A stretch of DNA of 64,000 nt from Glycomyces arizonensis DSM 44726 (GTDB lineage Bacteria > Actinomycetota > Actinomycetes > Mycobacteriales > Micromonosporaceae): assembly GCF_000482705.1 (NCBI RefSeq), contig NZ_AXWO01000002.1, positions 1 through 64,000 of the forward strand, in the 5' to 3' direction. Of the stretch, positions 1 through 10,200 are shown piece after piece. Every line of letters starts with the position of its first letter. The first letter of the stretch is position 1. The position numbers and the translations under genes were made by a program. Below the pieces are notes generated by a model. The model made no database searches, had not been told where the DNA came from, and worked only from the letters and a program-made list of their open reading frames with translations.

Positions 1-261
1 GAGCTGAAGATCGTCTTCGCCCGCCCCGACAAGAAGAACGAACCGTTCAAACACGGCAGCCTCGGCGGTGTCCGACAACGCATCGAGGCGATCATCGACA
101 CATTGAAAGACCAGCTCACCCTCGAAGACCACGGCGGGCGCACCACCGAAGGCGTCTTCGCTCGCGTTGCCGCCCGCATCCTCGCCCTGACCGCCGCCAT
201 CTGGAACAACTGGAGGACCGGACAACCGGTCCTCCGCTCCCTCACGGCCTACGACCATTAG
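1..261 (+). CDS. IS982-family transposase, C-terminal part (cut by window edge)
   Basis: An open frame runs from base 1 to TAG at 259-261 and encodes the last 86 residues of a transposase. The segment RQRIEAIIDTLKDQLTLEDH followed by GRTTEG, AARILAL and WNNW is the usual C-terminus of IS982-type DDE transposases; the Glu in QRIE is the likely third catalytic acid. The start lies outside the window, so intactness of the element cannot be judged. The stop is followed at once by the presumed right end of the element, which runs into the neighbouring acetyltransferase gene. Confidence 0.75.
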   Translation, partial: ELKIVFARPDKKNEPFKHGSLGGVRQRIEAIIDTLKDQLTLEDHGGRTTEGVFARVAARILALTAAIWNNWRTGQPVLRSLTAYDH

Positions 262-279
262 GAATCAATCATCTAGGGT
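261..279. repeat. Presumed right terminal repeat of the IS982-type element
   Basis: Read outward-in, the minus strand gives ACCCTAGATGATTGATTCC, directly after the transposase stop. It begins with AC, as IS982 ends usually do. The left end is outside the window, so the inverted repeat cannot be confirmed. The acetyltransferase stop codon (TAG, 273-275) lies inside it. Confidence 0.4.
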
Positions 280-821
280 TCGGGGTCGCGCAGGCCGACG
301 CAGTCGTGCTGCCAGAAGACCGGCGAGTACACCAGTGTGCCGGTCATCCACGGCTCGTGCGCGGCGAGCGGGTAGACCTGGAACGCGGCGTCGGGGATGC
401 GCAGCGACGGCTTGCGGAAGCCGAGGCCGCCGCCCGGCCGGAATCCGAGCCGCCGGTAATACGCGGGGTCGCCTTCGAGGAACACCAGCGGCACCGAGCG
501 CTCGTCGAGGATCTCCAGCCCGCGCCGGATCAGCGCCGAGCCGACCCCGCGCCGCTGCTTCTCGGGCCGCACGCCGACCGGGCTGAGCACCTGCACCTCG
601 GCGAGCCGCCGCGGCGCGTCGAGCAATGACGTGGTGAACAGGACGTGGCCGACGACCTCGCCGCCCTCGATGGCCACCAGCGAGAGCCCCGCCGATTCGG
701 CGAGCGTCGCCCGCAGCGCGTCGTTCAGGTCGGCCACTTTCGCGCCGTCGCCGCCGAAGGCCGTCTCGTGCACGCCTCGCACGGCCGCTGCGTCGGCGGC
801 CCGTTCCTCGCGGATCTCCAT
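273..821 (-). CDS. GNAT family N-acetyltransferase (YhbS-like)
   Basis: This 182-residue protein has a GNAT fold. The acetyl-CoA loop is visible as VLSPVGVRPEKQRRGVGSAL (Q/RxxGxG), followed by a hydrophobic helix and the AYYRRLGFR strand-turn typical of the YhbS subgroup. It should transfer an acetyl group from acetyl-CoA to a small amine or a protein terminus; the substrate cannot be told. The C-terminus ends WQHDCVGLRDPEP, close to where YhbS-like proteins normally end. Its TAG stop falls inside the presumed IS terminal repeat, so the last residues may have been replaced by the insertion. The start is ATG at 821. Confidence 0.8.
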   Translation of the reverse strand: MEIREERAADAAAVRGVHETAFGGDGAKVADLNDALRATLAESAGLSLVAIEGGEVVGHVLFTTSLLDAPRRLAEVQVLSPVGVRPEKQRRGVGSALIRRGLEILDERSVPLVFLEGDPAYYRRLGFRPGGGLGFRKPSLRIPDAAFQVYPLAAHEPWMTGTLVYSPVFWQHDCVGLRDPEP

Positions 822-870
822 GCCCGGACTGTAGCGGGGGCCGATCGCCGGGTGAAGTGGTTTTCCCGGC

Positions 871-1803
871 TCAGAGGTCGGCCGCCGGGACGAGGGCGTC
901 GAGTTCCTCCCACAGCGCCTCGGGGATGTCGACGGCCAGCAGGTCGAGGGTCTGCTGGACGCGCTCGGGTCGCGAGACGCCCACGACGGTCGAGTCGACG
1001 AGCGGGGACCGCACCGAGAACTGGAGCGCCGCCGCGGCCAAGGGCACCCCGGCCCGCTCGCACGCCTGCGCCATCGTCGCGGCGCTCGCGCCGAAGGCGT
1101 CGCCGCGTTCGCGGTACATGTACCTCGGCTGCGCCCGCGGCCCCTTCGCGAGCATGCCGCCGCCGTAGGGGGCGGCGTTCAGCACGCCGACGCCGTCGGC
1201 GCGCGCCTTGGCGAACAGCGCCTCGGCGGACCGGTTGAGCAGGGTGTACCGGTTGTGGATGAGCACCGCGTCGAACTCGCCCGTCTCCAGGTACCGCTCG
1301 GAGACCTCGATCGAACCGGACGCCACCGCCAAGTGGCCCGCGACGCCGCTGTCGCGCAGGGCGACGAGCGCTTCGAGCGCCCCGCCGGGAGCGAAGCCGT
1401 CCTGCGACATGAACTCGGGGTCGTGCAGCGCCAGGATCGGCAGGCGGTCCACGCCGAGCCGCGCAAGGCTCTCCTCGACCGAGGCCCGCACCCGCGCCCC
1501 CGAGTAGTCCCCGGTGACCGGGTCGGGGTCGACCTTCGTCTGGAGGACGAAGCCCTCCGGCAGGCCGCCGCGCCGCCGGATCGCCTGGCCGACGCGGCGC
1601 TCGGCGAGCCCGTCGGCGCCGTAGCCGTTGGAGGTGTCGAGGAAGTTGACCGGGCTGTCGAACACCGCCTCGACGGTGGCGAGAGCCTGCGCTTCGGCGA
1701 CGTCGTAGCCATAGAGCGGCGCCATGTTCGCGATCGGGCTCGTCCCGACGCAGAGGCGGCTGACCTCGAGCCCGGTGCGGCCGAGCACTGTCCTGTGTTC
1801 CAT
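871..1803 (-). CDS. Aldo/keto reductase (D-threo-aldose 1-dehydrogenase type)
   Basis: This 310-residue NAD(P)-dependent oxidoreductase has a TIM-barrel aldo/keto reductase fold. Visible signatures are the N-terminal GRTGLEVSRLCVGTSPI, the catalytic region NFLDTSNGYG (Asp and Tyr of the AKR tetrad), LQTKVDPD and LALHDPE. The early strand order and HDPE segment resemble L-fucose/D-threo-aldose dehydrogenases, which oxidise sugars, so a sugar or small aldehyde substrate is likely. ATG at 1803 is preferred over an in-frame TTG three codons upstream. It stands alone, convergent with nothing, between the acetyltransferase and a membrane protein gene on the same strand. Confidence 0.8.
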   Translation of the reverse strand: MEHRTVLGRTGLEVSRLCVGTSPIANMAPLYGYDVAEAQALATVEAVFDSPVNFLDTSNGYGADGLAERRVGQAIRRRGGLPEGFVLQTKVDPDPVTGDYSGARVRASVEESLARLGVDRLPILALHDPEFMSQDGFAPGGALEALVALRDSGVAGHLAVASGSIEVSERYLETGEFDAVLIHNRYTLLNRSAEALFAKARADGVGVLNAAPYGGGMLAKGPRAQPRYMYRERGDAFGASAATMAQACERAGVPLAAAALQFSVRSPLVDSTVVGVSRPERVQQTLDLLAVDIPEALWEELDALVPAADL

Positions 1804-1848
1804 GACGCCCAATCCGTGTTCGGTTCGCGCGCGCCCTGCGCGCGGCGT

Positions 1849-2913
1849 TCAGCCTAGCCGGGCCCGGTCGCACACGGCGCAGGCGCCGCGGCGCCGCCGG
1901 TGGTAGGCCATGGCCGCCGTGAACAGCGCGCCGCCCCACACCACCCAGAACACCTCGGGCAGCGTCAGCGGCCAGGTGCTCGCCGTGACGCCGTCGATCG
2001 CCACCAGCCGCAGGTACATGCCGGCCGCCGAGGTGACCAGCGCCGACACCAGCACCGCCGGGGCCACGGCCAGCATCGGCGGGACCCGCCGCCCCCGCAG
2101 GCCGATCATCCAGCGCGGGAACACCTCGCCCCAGCGCTGGATCAGCCCGAGCGTGAGCACGGCCCCCACCGCGCCGAGGGTGGCGAGCGACGCCCCGGCG
2201 AGCCACAGGCCCTCTTCTCGGCCTTCGCGGTAGAAATCGGGGTCGATGCCGAGGCTGAAGCCCAGTGCCCAGGCCCACCGGGTGGCGCAGTACAGCAGCG
2301 GGGTCGCGAAGGCGATCCACGTTGCGGGCTTTCCCCACCGGTCCAGCGCCGACGGGCCCTCGCCCTCGCTCCGCCCGCACGAGGCGCAACCGCCGGTGAC
2401 CTTGCGCCGGTAGGCGACGGCCGTGAGCGCCCACGCGATCCCCGCCAGCAGGCACATGAGCAGGTTCAGCCGCGGCATGAGGTACAGATCGCCCCAGGCG
2501 AACGCGTCGGCCCAGTCGGTGAGCGGCTTGGCGACGAGCATGACCGGCGTGTAGGCGACCACGATCAGCGTGCGGTAGTCCTGGACGGCGACCGTGAGCC
2601 CGACCGCGACGACCCAGCCGAAACCGGGGAGCAGCCACCGGAACGCCCCTCTGGCGTAGCCGCGCGCCATGAGCACGGCCGCGACAGCGCCCACCAGGCC
2701 GAGGACGGCGATGACGGGCCCGGCCGCCTCGGGCGTGGCCCGCCCCAGGAGCGAGACCTTGAAGGCCATGTCCGGCTCGGCCATGAGTTCGGCGTCGCCG
2801 GTGCCGAAGGGGAACCCGGCGCCGCCGAGAGTCCAATAGAGGCCGAGCAGTCCGTACGCCAGCGTCCAAGCGGCCGTGGCGTACCCGATCCATCGATGCC
2901 ATGTGCTTCTCAT
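1849..2913 (-). CDS. Integral membrane protein with cytoplasmic CxxC motifs
   Basis: This 354-residue protein has about eight hydrophobic segments spread along its length. It carries a central loop with CASCGRSEGEG near residue 170 and a C-terminal tail ending CAVCDRARLG, both CxxC pairs that could bind a metal. No known transporter or enzyme motif is visible. It is divergently placed from the histidine kinase/response regulator pair beginning at 3043, a common arrangement for regulator targets, so it may be controlled by that system; this is inference from position. ATG at 2913 is chosen because the frame upstream of it runs antisense through the kinase gene. Confidence 0.65.
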   Translation of the reverse strand: MRSTWHRWIGYATAAWTLAYGLLGLYWTLGGAGFPFGTGDAELMAEPDMAFKVSLLGRATPEAAGPVIAVLGLVGAVAAVLMARGYARGAFRWLLPGFGWVVAVGLTVAVQDYRTLIVVAYTPVMLVAKPLTDWADAFAWGDLYLMPRLNLLMCLLAGIAWALTAVAYRRKVTGGCASCGRSEGEGPSALDRWGKPATWIAFATPLLYCATRWAWALGFSLGIDPDFYREGREEGLWLAGASLATLGAVGAVLTLGLIQRWGEVFPRWMIGLRGRRVPPMLAVAPAVLVSALVTSAAGMYLRLVAIDGVTASTWPLTLPEVFWVVWGGALFTAAMAYHRRRRGACAVCDRARLG

Positions 2914-3042
2914 GCCTTCCAGTCTCTGAGCGCACGAGCAGGGAGGCCATGTGCCGATCGGCGCTTCCTGCGGCCGAGGGCGGCGTCCGATGGCCCGAAC
3001 GGCATATCGCATCCGTACGCTTGTGCGCTTAAGCTCGGCGGT

Positions 3043-4209
3043 GTGATCGGACGACGAACAGCGGCGGCGGCGGGGACGCTCGCCTTGGTGATCGGGGCGG
3101 TGCGGCTGCCCGCCGACCCCGCCGTGCTCATGGCCGGGCCGATCGCCGCGGGCCTCGCCGTCGCGGTGCTCCTCGCGGTCCGAAGCGCGAGCCCGCGGCT
3201 CGTCCCCGCGGTGGTGATCGCGGCCGGTGCGGCCTCGATCGCGGTGACCGTGCTGATGCGGACGGCCGTCGGCACCGGTGCGGAGCCGGGGGCCGTGACC
3301 GGCCTGTGGATCCTGCTGGAACCGGCGTTGTTCCTGGCGCTGGTCTACGTGCCGGTGCGGTGGTCCCCGCCCGGGGTCGCCGCCGCGGCGGCGTCGGCGG
3401 CCGGTGCGGCCTCGGCGCTGGTCGTGCAGCGCTTCCTGCCCGGTGACCCGTTCTGGGCCGACCTGGCGGCGAGCGCGCTGTGGCTGGTCCCCTCGCTGGG
3501 AGCCGCCGCCCTGGCCTGGTACCTGCGGTGGACGGCGGCCGAACGCGAGCGCGCCGCGCTCGAGGCGCGGCGCGAGCAGCGGCTGCGGCTGGCCGGTGAA
3601 CTGCACGATTTCGTCGCGCACGACGTGAGCGAGATCGTGGCCCGAGCCCAGGCCGGGAGAATGGTCCTGGCCGTGGGCGACCCGAAGATGGCCAAGCTGC
3701 TCGAGCAGATCGAGACCGCCGGGGTCCGGGCCCTCGGGTCGATGGACCGCACCGTGCACATGCTGCGCGACGAGGCGGGCGCGCGCTCGCCGGTCGGCGG
3801 CCTCGACGACATCGACGAGCTCGCCCGGCGGTTCGCCGAGTCGGGGAGGACCGAGGTCGTCGTCGACCGGCGGCTGTCGGCCGACGTCGGACGCGAGAAC
3901 GGCGCCGTCGCCTACCGCGCGGTGGTGGAGGCGCTGACCAACGTCCGCCGCCACGCCCCCGCGGCCCGGTCGGTCGCGATCGAGCTGACCGACGCCGACG
4001 GATGGCTGCGGGTCTCGGTCGCCGACGACGGGCCGGGCGAGCCCCGGTCGGGACCGCGGTCCTCGGCTGGCCTGGGCCTGCCGGGCATGGCCGAGCGCGC
4101 GGCGAGCCTCGGCGGCACCGCGGAGGCCGGTCCGCGCCGCCCGCACGGCTGGCTGGTGACGGTCAGGCTTCCCTTGCCCGACGACGACATGCATGGAGTG
4201 ACGACGTGA
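3043..4209 (+). CDS. NarL-type sensor histidine kinase
   Basis: This is a 388-residue membrane sensor kinase of the HisKA_3/HATPase class. Several N-terminal hydrophobic helices (roughly residues 5-155) form the membrane part. The phosphoacceptor is His188 in [17 protein letters not shown]. An N-box ([13 protein letters not shown]), a G1 box (VADDGPGEP) and a G2 box ([16 protein letters not shown]) follow. GTG at 3043 is taken as the start because the open frame upstream is a shadow of the opposite-strand membrane gene. The gene overlaps the response regulator by 4 bp, so the two are co-translated. The stimulus is unknown. Confidence 0.9.
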   Translation: MIGRRTAAAAGTLALVIGAVRLPADPAVLMAGPIAAGLAVAVLLAVRSASPRLVPAVVIAAGAASIAVTVLMRTAVGTGAEPGAVTGLWILLEPALFLALVYVPVRWSPPGVAAAAASAAGAASALVVQRFLPGDPFWADLAASALWLVPSLGAAALAWYLRWTAAERERAALEARREQRLRLAGELHDFVAHDVSEIVARAQAGRMVLAVGDPKMAKLLEQIETAGVRALGSMDRTVHMLRDEAGARSPVGGLDDIDELARRFAESGRTEVVVDRRLSADVGRENGAVAYRAVVEALTNVRRHAPAARSVAIELTDADGWLRVSVADDGPGEPRSGPRSSAGLGLPGMAERAASLGGTAEAGPRRPHGWLVTVRLPLPDDDMHGVTT

Positions 4210-4856
4210 CGATCCGGATCCTGATCGCCGACGACCAGGAGGGCATCCGCGACGCGTTCCGCATGGTGCTGGACGCCCAGCCGGACATGCGGGTGGTGGC
4301 CGAGGCGGCCGACGGGCGCGGTGCCCTGGAGCAGGCGCGGCACCTGCGGCCCGACGTGGTGCTGGCCGACATCCGCATGCCCGGCCTCGACGGGCTGGAG
4401 CTGACGCGGTCGCTGGCCGGCCCCGAGGCCGCCGATCCGATGAGGGTGATCGTGGTGACCACCTTCGACCTCGACGAGTACGTCTACACGGCACTGCGGG
4501 ACGGCGCCTGCGGCTACCTGCTGAAGCGTTCGGGCCCGACGCTCCTGATCGAGGCGATCCGGGCCGCGATGTCCGGCGACACGCTGATCAGCCCGCAGAT
4601 CACGGTCAGGCTGCTGCGGAGGATGGTGCCGCCGAAGCCGCCGACCGCCGTCGGCGGGACGCTCAGCGACCGGGAGCTGGAGGTGGCGCGGCTGGCGGCG
4701 CGGGGGCTCACCAACGCCGAGATCGGCGCGGAGCTGTTCATCAGCGCCGGGACGGTGAAGAACCACCTGGCGAGCGTCCAGCGCAAGCTCGGCGTCGCCA
4801 ACCGCGTCGGCGTCGCCGCCTGGGCGTGGTCGACCGGCCAGGTCGCCCCCGGCTGA
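4206..4856 (+). CDS. LuxR/NarL-family response regulator
   Basis: This 216-residue regulator is the partner of the kinase just upstream (GTG start within the GTGA overlap). The receiver domain starts [16 protein letters not shown], and phosphorylation is expected at Asp55 in [14 protein letters not shown]. The C-terminal LuxR-type helix-turn-helix is seen as [20 protein letters not shown] and [15 protein letters not shown]. It is a DNA-binding transcription factor. Its targets are not shown, but the divergent membrane gene ending at 1849 is the natural candidate. Confidence 0.92.
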   Translation: MTIRILIADDQEGIRDAFRMVLDAQPDMRVVAEAADGRGALEQARHLRPDVVLADIRMPGLDGLELTRSLAGPEAADPMRVIVVTTFDLDEYVYTALRDGACGYLLKRSGPTLLIEAIRAAMSGDTLISPQITVRLLRRMVPPKPPTAVGGTLSDRELEVARLAARGLTNAEIGAELFISAGTVKNHLASVQRKLGVANRVGVAAWAWSTGQVAPG

Positions 4857-4898
4857 GCGCCGATGGGCGCTCGTGTCGGGTGGGGTAGATGTGTATCG

Positions 4899-4920
4899 TG
4901 TGGGATAACGATATCCCACA
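4899..4920. promoter_or_regulatory. LacI-type operator A, before the alpha-galactosidase gene
   Basis: Perfect 9-bp arms TGTGGGATA and TATCCCACA flank ACGA. The core GGATAACGATATCC recurs exactly at 7136-7149 and in degenerate form at 14180-14193. The lacI-family gene at 12979-14004 is the obvious source of the repressor. The site lies 47 bp before the proposed alpha-galactosidase start. Confidence 0.75.
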
Positions 4921-4966
4921 TCGAGCGCCCCCGTTCCGGCGCGAACACCCGACCAAGGAGCCAGCC

Positions 4967-7048
4967 ATCGCCATCGGACTCGAAGCCGGGCGCCCGCCCG
5001 CGCCACCGCTCTCATTCGTCGACCTCGGCGGGGACGCCGACCGGCCCGTCTCGCTCGTCGGCATCGGCCCCTCGGCCTCGTTCGGGCGCGCCGACGTCCC
5101 GCTCGTCGAGCTCTTCACCGCCGAAGAGCAGCGCGAACGCACCAGCCAGGCGTACTTCCGCTCCGCCGTCGGCGCCCGATTGCGCTACACCGGCCACCAG
5201 GTGTCGGGCGGCCCCGAAGGCGACCGCGTCACCGTCGCCCAGCGCGACGACCGCACCGGCCTCGCCGTGCGCACCACTCTCACCAGGCCGCACGGCACGC
5301 GGGCCGTGCGCCTCCAGAGCGAGATCGAGAACACCGGCTCATCGCCGGTGCTGCTCACGGCCGTCTCCACCGCCACATTCGGCTTCGGACGGTCCGAAGC
5401 GGACCTCGACGGCTTCACGCTCGCCTATGCCCGCAGCGAGTGGCTCGCCGAGAACCGCTGGCGCACCGAACCGGTGCGCGACCTGCTCCCCGGCGTCGAC
5501 CTCGCCTTCCACGGGCAGGACGGCCGCGGCCACTTCGGCTTCGGCAGCCACGGCGCCTGGTCCACCGGCGAGCACCTCGCCGCCGGGGTCCTCGCCGACG
5601 CCGCCACCGGCGAGGCCCTCGCCTGGCAGCTGGAGACCGGCACCGCCTGGCACTGCGACCTCGCGCAGGCCGGGAGCGGCGGCATCGTCAGCCTCCTCGG
5701 CCCGGCCGACCTCGAACACCACTTCGCCCACGAACTCGAACCGGGCGGCCGCTTCACGACCGTCCCGGCGGCCATCGCCGTCGCGGACGGCGGCCCGGAC
5801 GCCGCGATCGCCGAGCTCACCCGCTACCGCCGTCGCTCGCGCCCGGTCAGGGAGGCCGACGAGGCGCTCCCGATCGTCTACAACGACTTCATGAACACGC
5901 TCATGGGCCAGCCGTCCACCGAGGCCCTCAAGCCGCTGGTCGACGCCGCCGCCGAGGCGGGCGCGGAGTGCTTCTGCATCGACGCGGGCTGGTTCGCCGA
6001 CCCCGCGATCGGCGACTGGTGGGCGACCGTCGGCGAGTGGCGCGAGGCCCCCGGCCGCTTCTCGGGCGGGCTGAAGGCGATCGTCGACCACATCCACGCG
6101 CGCGGCATGCGCAGCGGCCTGTGGCTCGAACCCGAGGTCGTCGGCGCGCGCAGCCCCATGGCCGAGGCGCTCCCCGAGGAGGCGTTCTTCCACCGCTTCG
6201 GCCGCCGCGTCCAAGAGCACGAGCGCTACCACCTGGACTTCCGCCACCCCGCGGCCCGCGCCCACCTCGACGCTGCGGTCGACTGCCTCGTGGCCGACTA
6301 CGGCATCGGCTACCTCAAGCTCGACTACAACATCAACCCCGGCCCCGGGACCGAGTGGCGCGCGGCGGCGGCCGGGGACGGCCTGCTCGCCCACGCCCGC
6401 GCCTTCCGCGACTGGCTCGTCGAAGTGCAAGGGCGCCACCCGCAACTGCTCGTCGAGAACTGCGCCTCGGGCGCGATGCGCGCGGACCACTCGCTGGTGG
6501 CGGTGACGCACCTCCAGTCGACGAGCGACCAGCAGGACTTCCGCCGCTACCCGCCGGTCGCGGCCGCCGCCCCGGCGACGATCCCGCCCGAGCGGTGCGG
6601 CAACTGGGCCTACCCGCACGCCGACATGACCGACGAGGAGAGCGCGTTCACCCTGGCCACGGGCCTGTCCGGGCGCCTGTACCTGTCCGGTTTCCTCCAC
6701 GAGCTGCGCCCGGGGCAGACCGCGCTCGTCCACGAGGCGGTCGAGGTCCACAAGGGCCTTCGCGAGCGGCTGCCGCGAGCGGTGCCGTTCTGGCCGCTCG
6801 GCCTGCCCGAGTGGGACGCGCCGGTCGTCTGCCTGGGCCTCGACACCGGCGACGGCCGGGCACTGCTCGTCGTCTGGGACCGCGCCTCCGAGCCGTCGCA
6901 CATTGCCGTTCCCGGTCTGCATGGCACTGCGGCGCAGGTGTTCCCGAAGCGGCTCGAGCCCTGGGCCGTCGAGGCCGGTGCGGGCGGTCTGGAGTTGCGG
7001 ACCGTCGCCGGGCACTCGGCGCGGGTCTTCGAGGTGGTGATCGGCTGA
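4967..7048 (+). CDS. Alpha-galactosidase, glycoside hydrolase family 36
   Basis: This retaining alpha-galactosidase of about 693 residues removes terminal alpha-galactose from oligosaccharides. The likely nucleophile is Asp453 in YLKLDYNINPG and the acid/base Asp521 in STSDQQDFRRYPP, both in GH36 sequence context; the barrel start (NDFMNTLMG) and AGAECFCIDAGWF also match. No signal peptide is present, so it probably acts on imported sugars. The start is unusual. AAGGAG at 4955-4960 is followed six bases later by an in-frame ATC, with no ATG, GTG or TTG in the right place. The upstream in-frame ATG (4889) would put operator A inside the coding region. It heads the LacI-controlled sugar locus. 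Confidence 0.88.
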   Translation: MAIGLEAGRPPAPPLSFVDLGGDADRPVSLVGIGPSASFGRADVPLVELFTAEEQRERTSQAYFRSAVGARLRYTGHQVSGGPEGDRVTVAQRDDRTGLAVRTTLTRPHGTRAVRLQSEIENTGSSPVLLTAVSTATFGFGRSEADLDGFTLAYARSEWLAENRWRTEPVRDLLPGVDLAFHGQDGRGHFGFGSHGAWSTGEHLAAGVLADAATGEALAWQLETGTAWHCDLAQAGSGGIVSLLGPADLEHHFAHELEPGGRFTTVPAAIAVADGGPDAAIAELTRYRRRSRPVREADEALPIVYNDFMNTLMGQPSTEALKPLVDAAAEAGAECFCIDAGWFADPAIGDWWATVGEWREAPGRFSGGLKAIVDHIHARGMRSGLWLEPEVVGARSPMAEALPEEAFFHRFGRRVQEHERYHLDFRHPAARAHLDAAVDCLVADYGIGYLKLDYNINPGPGTEWRAAAAGDGLLAHARAFRDWLVEVQGRHPQLLVENCASGAMRADHSLVAVTHLQSTSDQQDFRRYPPVAAAAPATIPPERCGNWAYPHADMTDEESAFTLATGLSGRLYLSGFLHELRPGQTALVHEAVEVHKGLRERLPRAVPFWPLGLPEWDAPVVCLGLDTGDGRALLVVWDRASEPSHIAVPGLHGTAAQVFPKRLEPWAVEAGAGGLELRTVAGHSARVFEVVIG

Positions 7049-7135
7049 CTCCCGCGTAGAAAACCATATCCCCGAGAGTTCGCCGTGCTCCGCCCCTTGC
7101 TAAGCACACGCTTACCAGATATGGTGCCGATAGAT

Positions 7136-7150
7136 GGATAACGATATCCC
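7136..7150. promoter_or_regulatory. LacI-type operator B, before the 1431-residue secreted protein
   Basis: GGATAACGATATCCC matches the core of operator A base for base over 14 positions. It lies 79 bp before the ATG at 7230. The same gap also holds ACCATATC (7063-7070) and its complement GATATGGT (7118-7125), a second, widely spaced inverted pair of unknown role. Confidence 0.7.
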
Positions 7151-7229
7151 GGTTCGTCATCCCGAAGCTCGATCGACGGCCGGGGCCCTCGCCCCGGTCG
7201 CGACCAGACCCCTTGGAAGGGACTGTCCA

Positions 7230-10200
7230 ATGAAGCAAGCCGAGGAACGCAGGCCACTGCGCCTCACCTCGCTGATCGCCGCGCTGGCGGTGACGACGGG
7301 GTCATTGGCGGCGGCCGCGGCCCCCGCCCAAGCGGAGGAGACCGCCGCCGACCTGCTCACCGACCACGTCGTGGCGATCCACGAGACCGTCTCCGACGCC
7401 GGTTTCGCCCACCCCGGCATCGGACTGAGCGCCGACGACCTCCGCAATGCCCAGGCGCAGGCACGCGCGGGCGTCGAACCGTGGGCCTCCTACTTCGCGG
7501 CGATGACGGCGACGGACTTCGCGTCCACGACCTACCGCGCCTCCAACGCCCTCTCCGCCGAGGAGCCCGACCGGCCGCTGGACGACAGCTTCGACCACGG
7601 CGGCCTGCGCAGCCGCGAGACCAACGACTCCTTCGGCGCCCTGACGCAGTCCCTCATGTGGGTCATGACCGGCGACGAGGTGTACCGCCGCAACGCCATC
7701 CAGGCACTGCGCGCCTGGTCCGGCATGGACCCCGACGCGTACGCCTACTTCCCCGACGCGCACATCCACACCGGCAAGCCCCTCTCCCAGTTCCTCATGG
7801 CCGCCGAGATCATCCGCGCCACCGACCCGATCGACGACGACACCCCCGGCGAATACGGCGGCTACGACGTCGCCTGGAGCGCCGAAGACGACGAGCGCCT
7901 GCTGGACAACCTCGCCCACCCGATCGTGGAGACCTTCCTGTACTCCAACGAGAAGTGGATGAACCAGCACAACTTCGGCCTCTACGGCCGCATCGCCACC
8001 GCGATCTACGACGACGACCCCGACGCGTACGCCACCGGCGTCGAGTGGCTCACCGTCAACGCCTCCTACGACGGCTACGACAACGGCGCGATGGCCCCGC
8101 AGATGCCCTACATCGAGGCCGACGACCCCGACAACCCGTACGGGTACGGCTTCGTGCAGGTCCGCGAGATGGCGCGCGACCAGGCCCACGCCGAGACCAA
8201 CATCGACAACTTCACCGCCCTGGCCCGCATGCTCGACGTCCAGGGCACGAAGGTCGACCCGGTCGCCGGGACCGTCTCGACCGCCGACGACGCCGTGAGC
8301 GCCTACGACTTCCTCGACCACCGGCTCCTCGACGGCGCGAACGCCTTCTACGGCTTCATGATGGGCGCCTGGACGCCGTGGGTCGAAAAGCGCGGCGAAG
8401 GCTGGGACGGGACCGTCTCCCAGGCCTACCGCGGCCGCCTGTTCAACCCGCTCTCCGAGCTGTACTACCAGTACACCTACGAGAGCGGCGTCGACGTCGA
8501 GGCCGAGGCCCCCTGGCTCGCCGAGCTCCACTCGCGCATGGACGGCCCGTACTACCACTACGGCTCCGGCACGGCGAACTTCTGGGCCCCCGGCGACAAG
8601 AGCCCCGAGTACTGGGTGGCCTTCCCCGAGGAGCTCGCGGGCACCGAGCCCACCTCCATCGAGGACACCGAGCTGAGCATGGGCCGCTACAGCCTTCAGC
8701 TCGACGACCGCACCGAACTGGTCACCGAGGACGGCCGCACCTTCGCCAGGGCGCACGTCGACGAGGAGGGCACCACCAGTGTGATCAGCCGGATGATGTT
8801 CTCCGACAGCGCCATCGGGCTGCTCGTGCGCACCGACGGCCCGGCGCTGCTCGAAGTGCTCGACAAGGAGGCGCCCTCCGAGCTGAACCCTGACGAGACC
8901 GAACCCGAGACGCTCGCCTCCGTGGAGCTGCCCGACACCGAAGGCCAGTGGCGCTACGTCACCTATCCCTCCGGCGGTTTCAACACCCACTTCTACCGCC
9001 TGACCGGCGCAGGCGGCACCACGGTCGACCTCGACACCGTCACGCTGGAGGCGGACGCCGAACTCACCGCGCCGCGCTTCGAGCAGGACGAGGACCGCTA
9101 CTACCTGTGGGCGCGCGACGAGGCGACGATCGACCTGTCCGCCACCGACGACGGCGGCTCGGTCGCCTATGCGGCGGACCTGCCCGAGGGCGCCTCGCTC
9201 GACGCCGAGACCGGGATCCTCACGTGGGAGCCCTCGAAGCGCGACCGGGGCCGCCACGACGTCCAGGTCGTCGCCGACGACGGCGAGACCGTCGCCGTGC
9301 GGACCTTCGAACTGGCCGTCGCCAAGGACCAGAAGAAGCTGATCCGCGCCGCGCTCGCCGACGGCTACGACGACGACGCGGTCTACACGACCGTGAGCCG
9401 CGAGCGCTTCGAAGCCGCGCTCGACGAGGCCGAGGACGCCGCCAGGCACGGCTCCGACGAGGACTTCCGGGCCGCCTTCGCCGCGCTCCTCGACGCGATG
9501 GACGGCCTCGAACTGCTCAACCCGACGCTGGAGGACGGGACGCTCGACTACACCGGCATGGTCACCTCGACGGTGATCGGCGACGGCGCCGTAGCCGCCC
9601 TCGCCGACGGCGACACCGGTTCCCACGCCGGTGACCTGCGCGCCGCCTCCTTCACGCTCGACTTCGGGACGCAGTACCGCGTCGCGGCCGACGAGTTCGG
9701 CCTCCAGGCCCGCTTCTCGTTCCCGATGCGCTCCCAGGGCACGAACGTGTACGGCTCGAACGACGGCATCTCGTGGACGCTCCTGACCGAGCGCGAGTCC
9801 AGCGAGACCAACGACATGGAGACGATCGGAGTCGTCGCCGAGCACCGCGGCGAGGCGTTCCGCTACTTCAAGCTCCAGGTCGACGACCCGGGCATCCCGA
9901 TCGACCCGGCCTATCCGGGCATCTGGTCGGTCGGCGAGTTCCGGATCTCCGGCGAGCGCAGCGAAGTGGCCGGCACCGTCACCGACGTGTCGCTCTCCTC
10001 CGACGACGCGCTGCGCGAACGCGTGACCGCCGGTGACAGTGTCGCCCTGGCCTTCTCCAGCGCCACGCCGATCGACGACGTCGCCGTCACCATCGGCGGC
10101 GAGGCCGTCGAGGCCACCAGCGAGGACGGCCTGTCGTGGACGGCCGCGACCGAGCTGGGCGAGGTGACCGGCGGCGGCCTCGTGCCGATCACGATCGACC

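Noticed and set aside
7063-7125. ACCATATC ... GATATGGT as a terminator of the alpha-galactosidase gene
   Set aside because: The 8-bp arms are 47 bp apart and AT-rich; a stable hairpin is unlikely. It is noted only as a possible second regulatory dyad.
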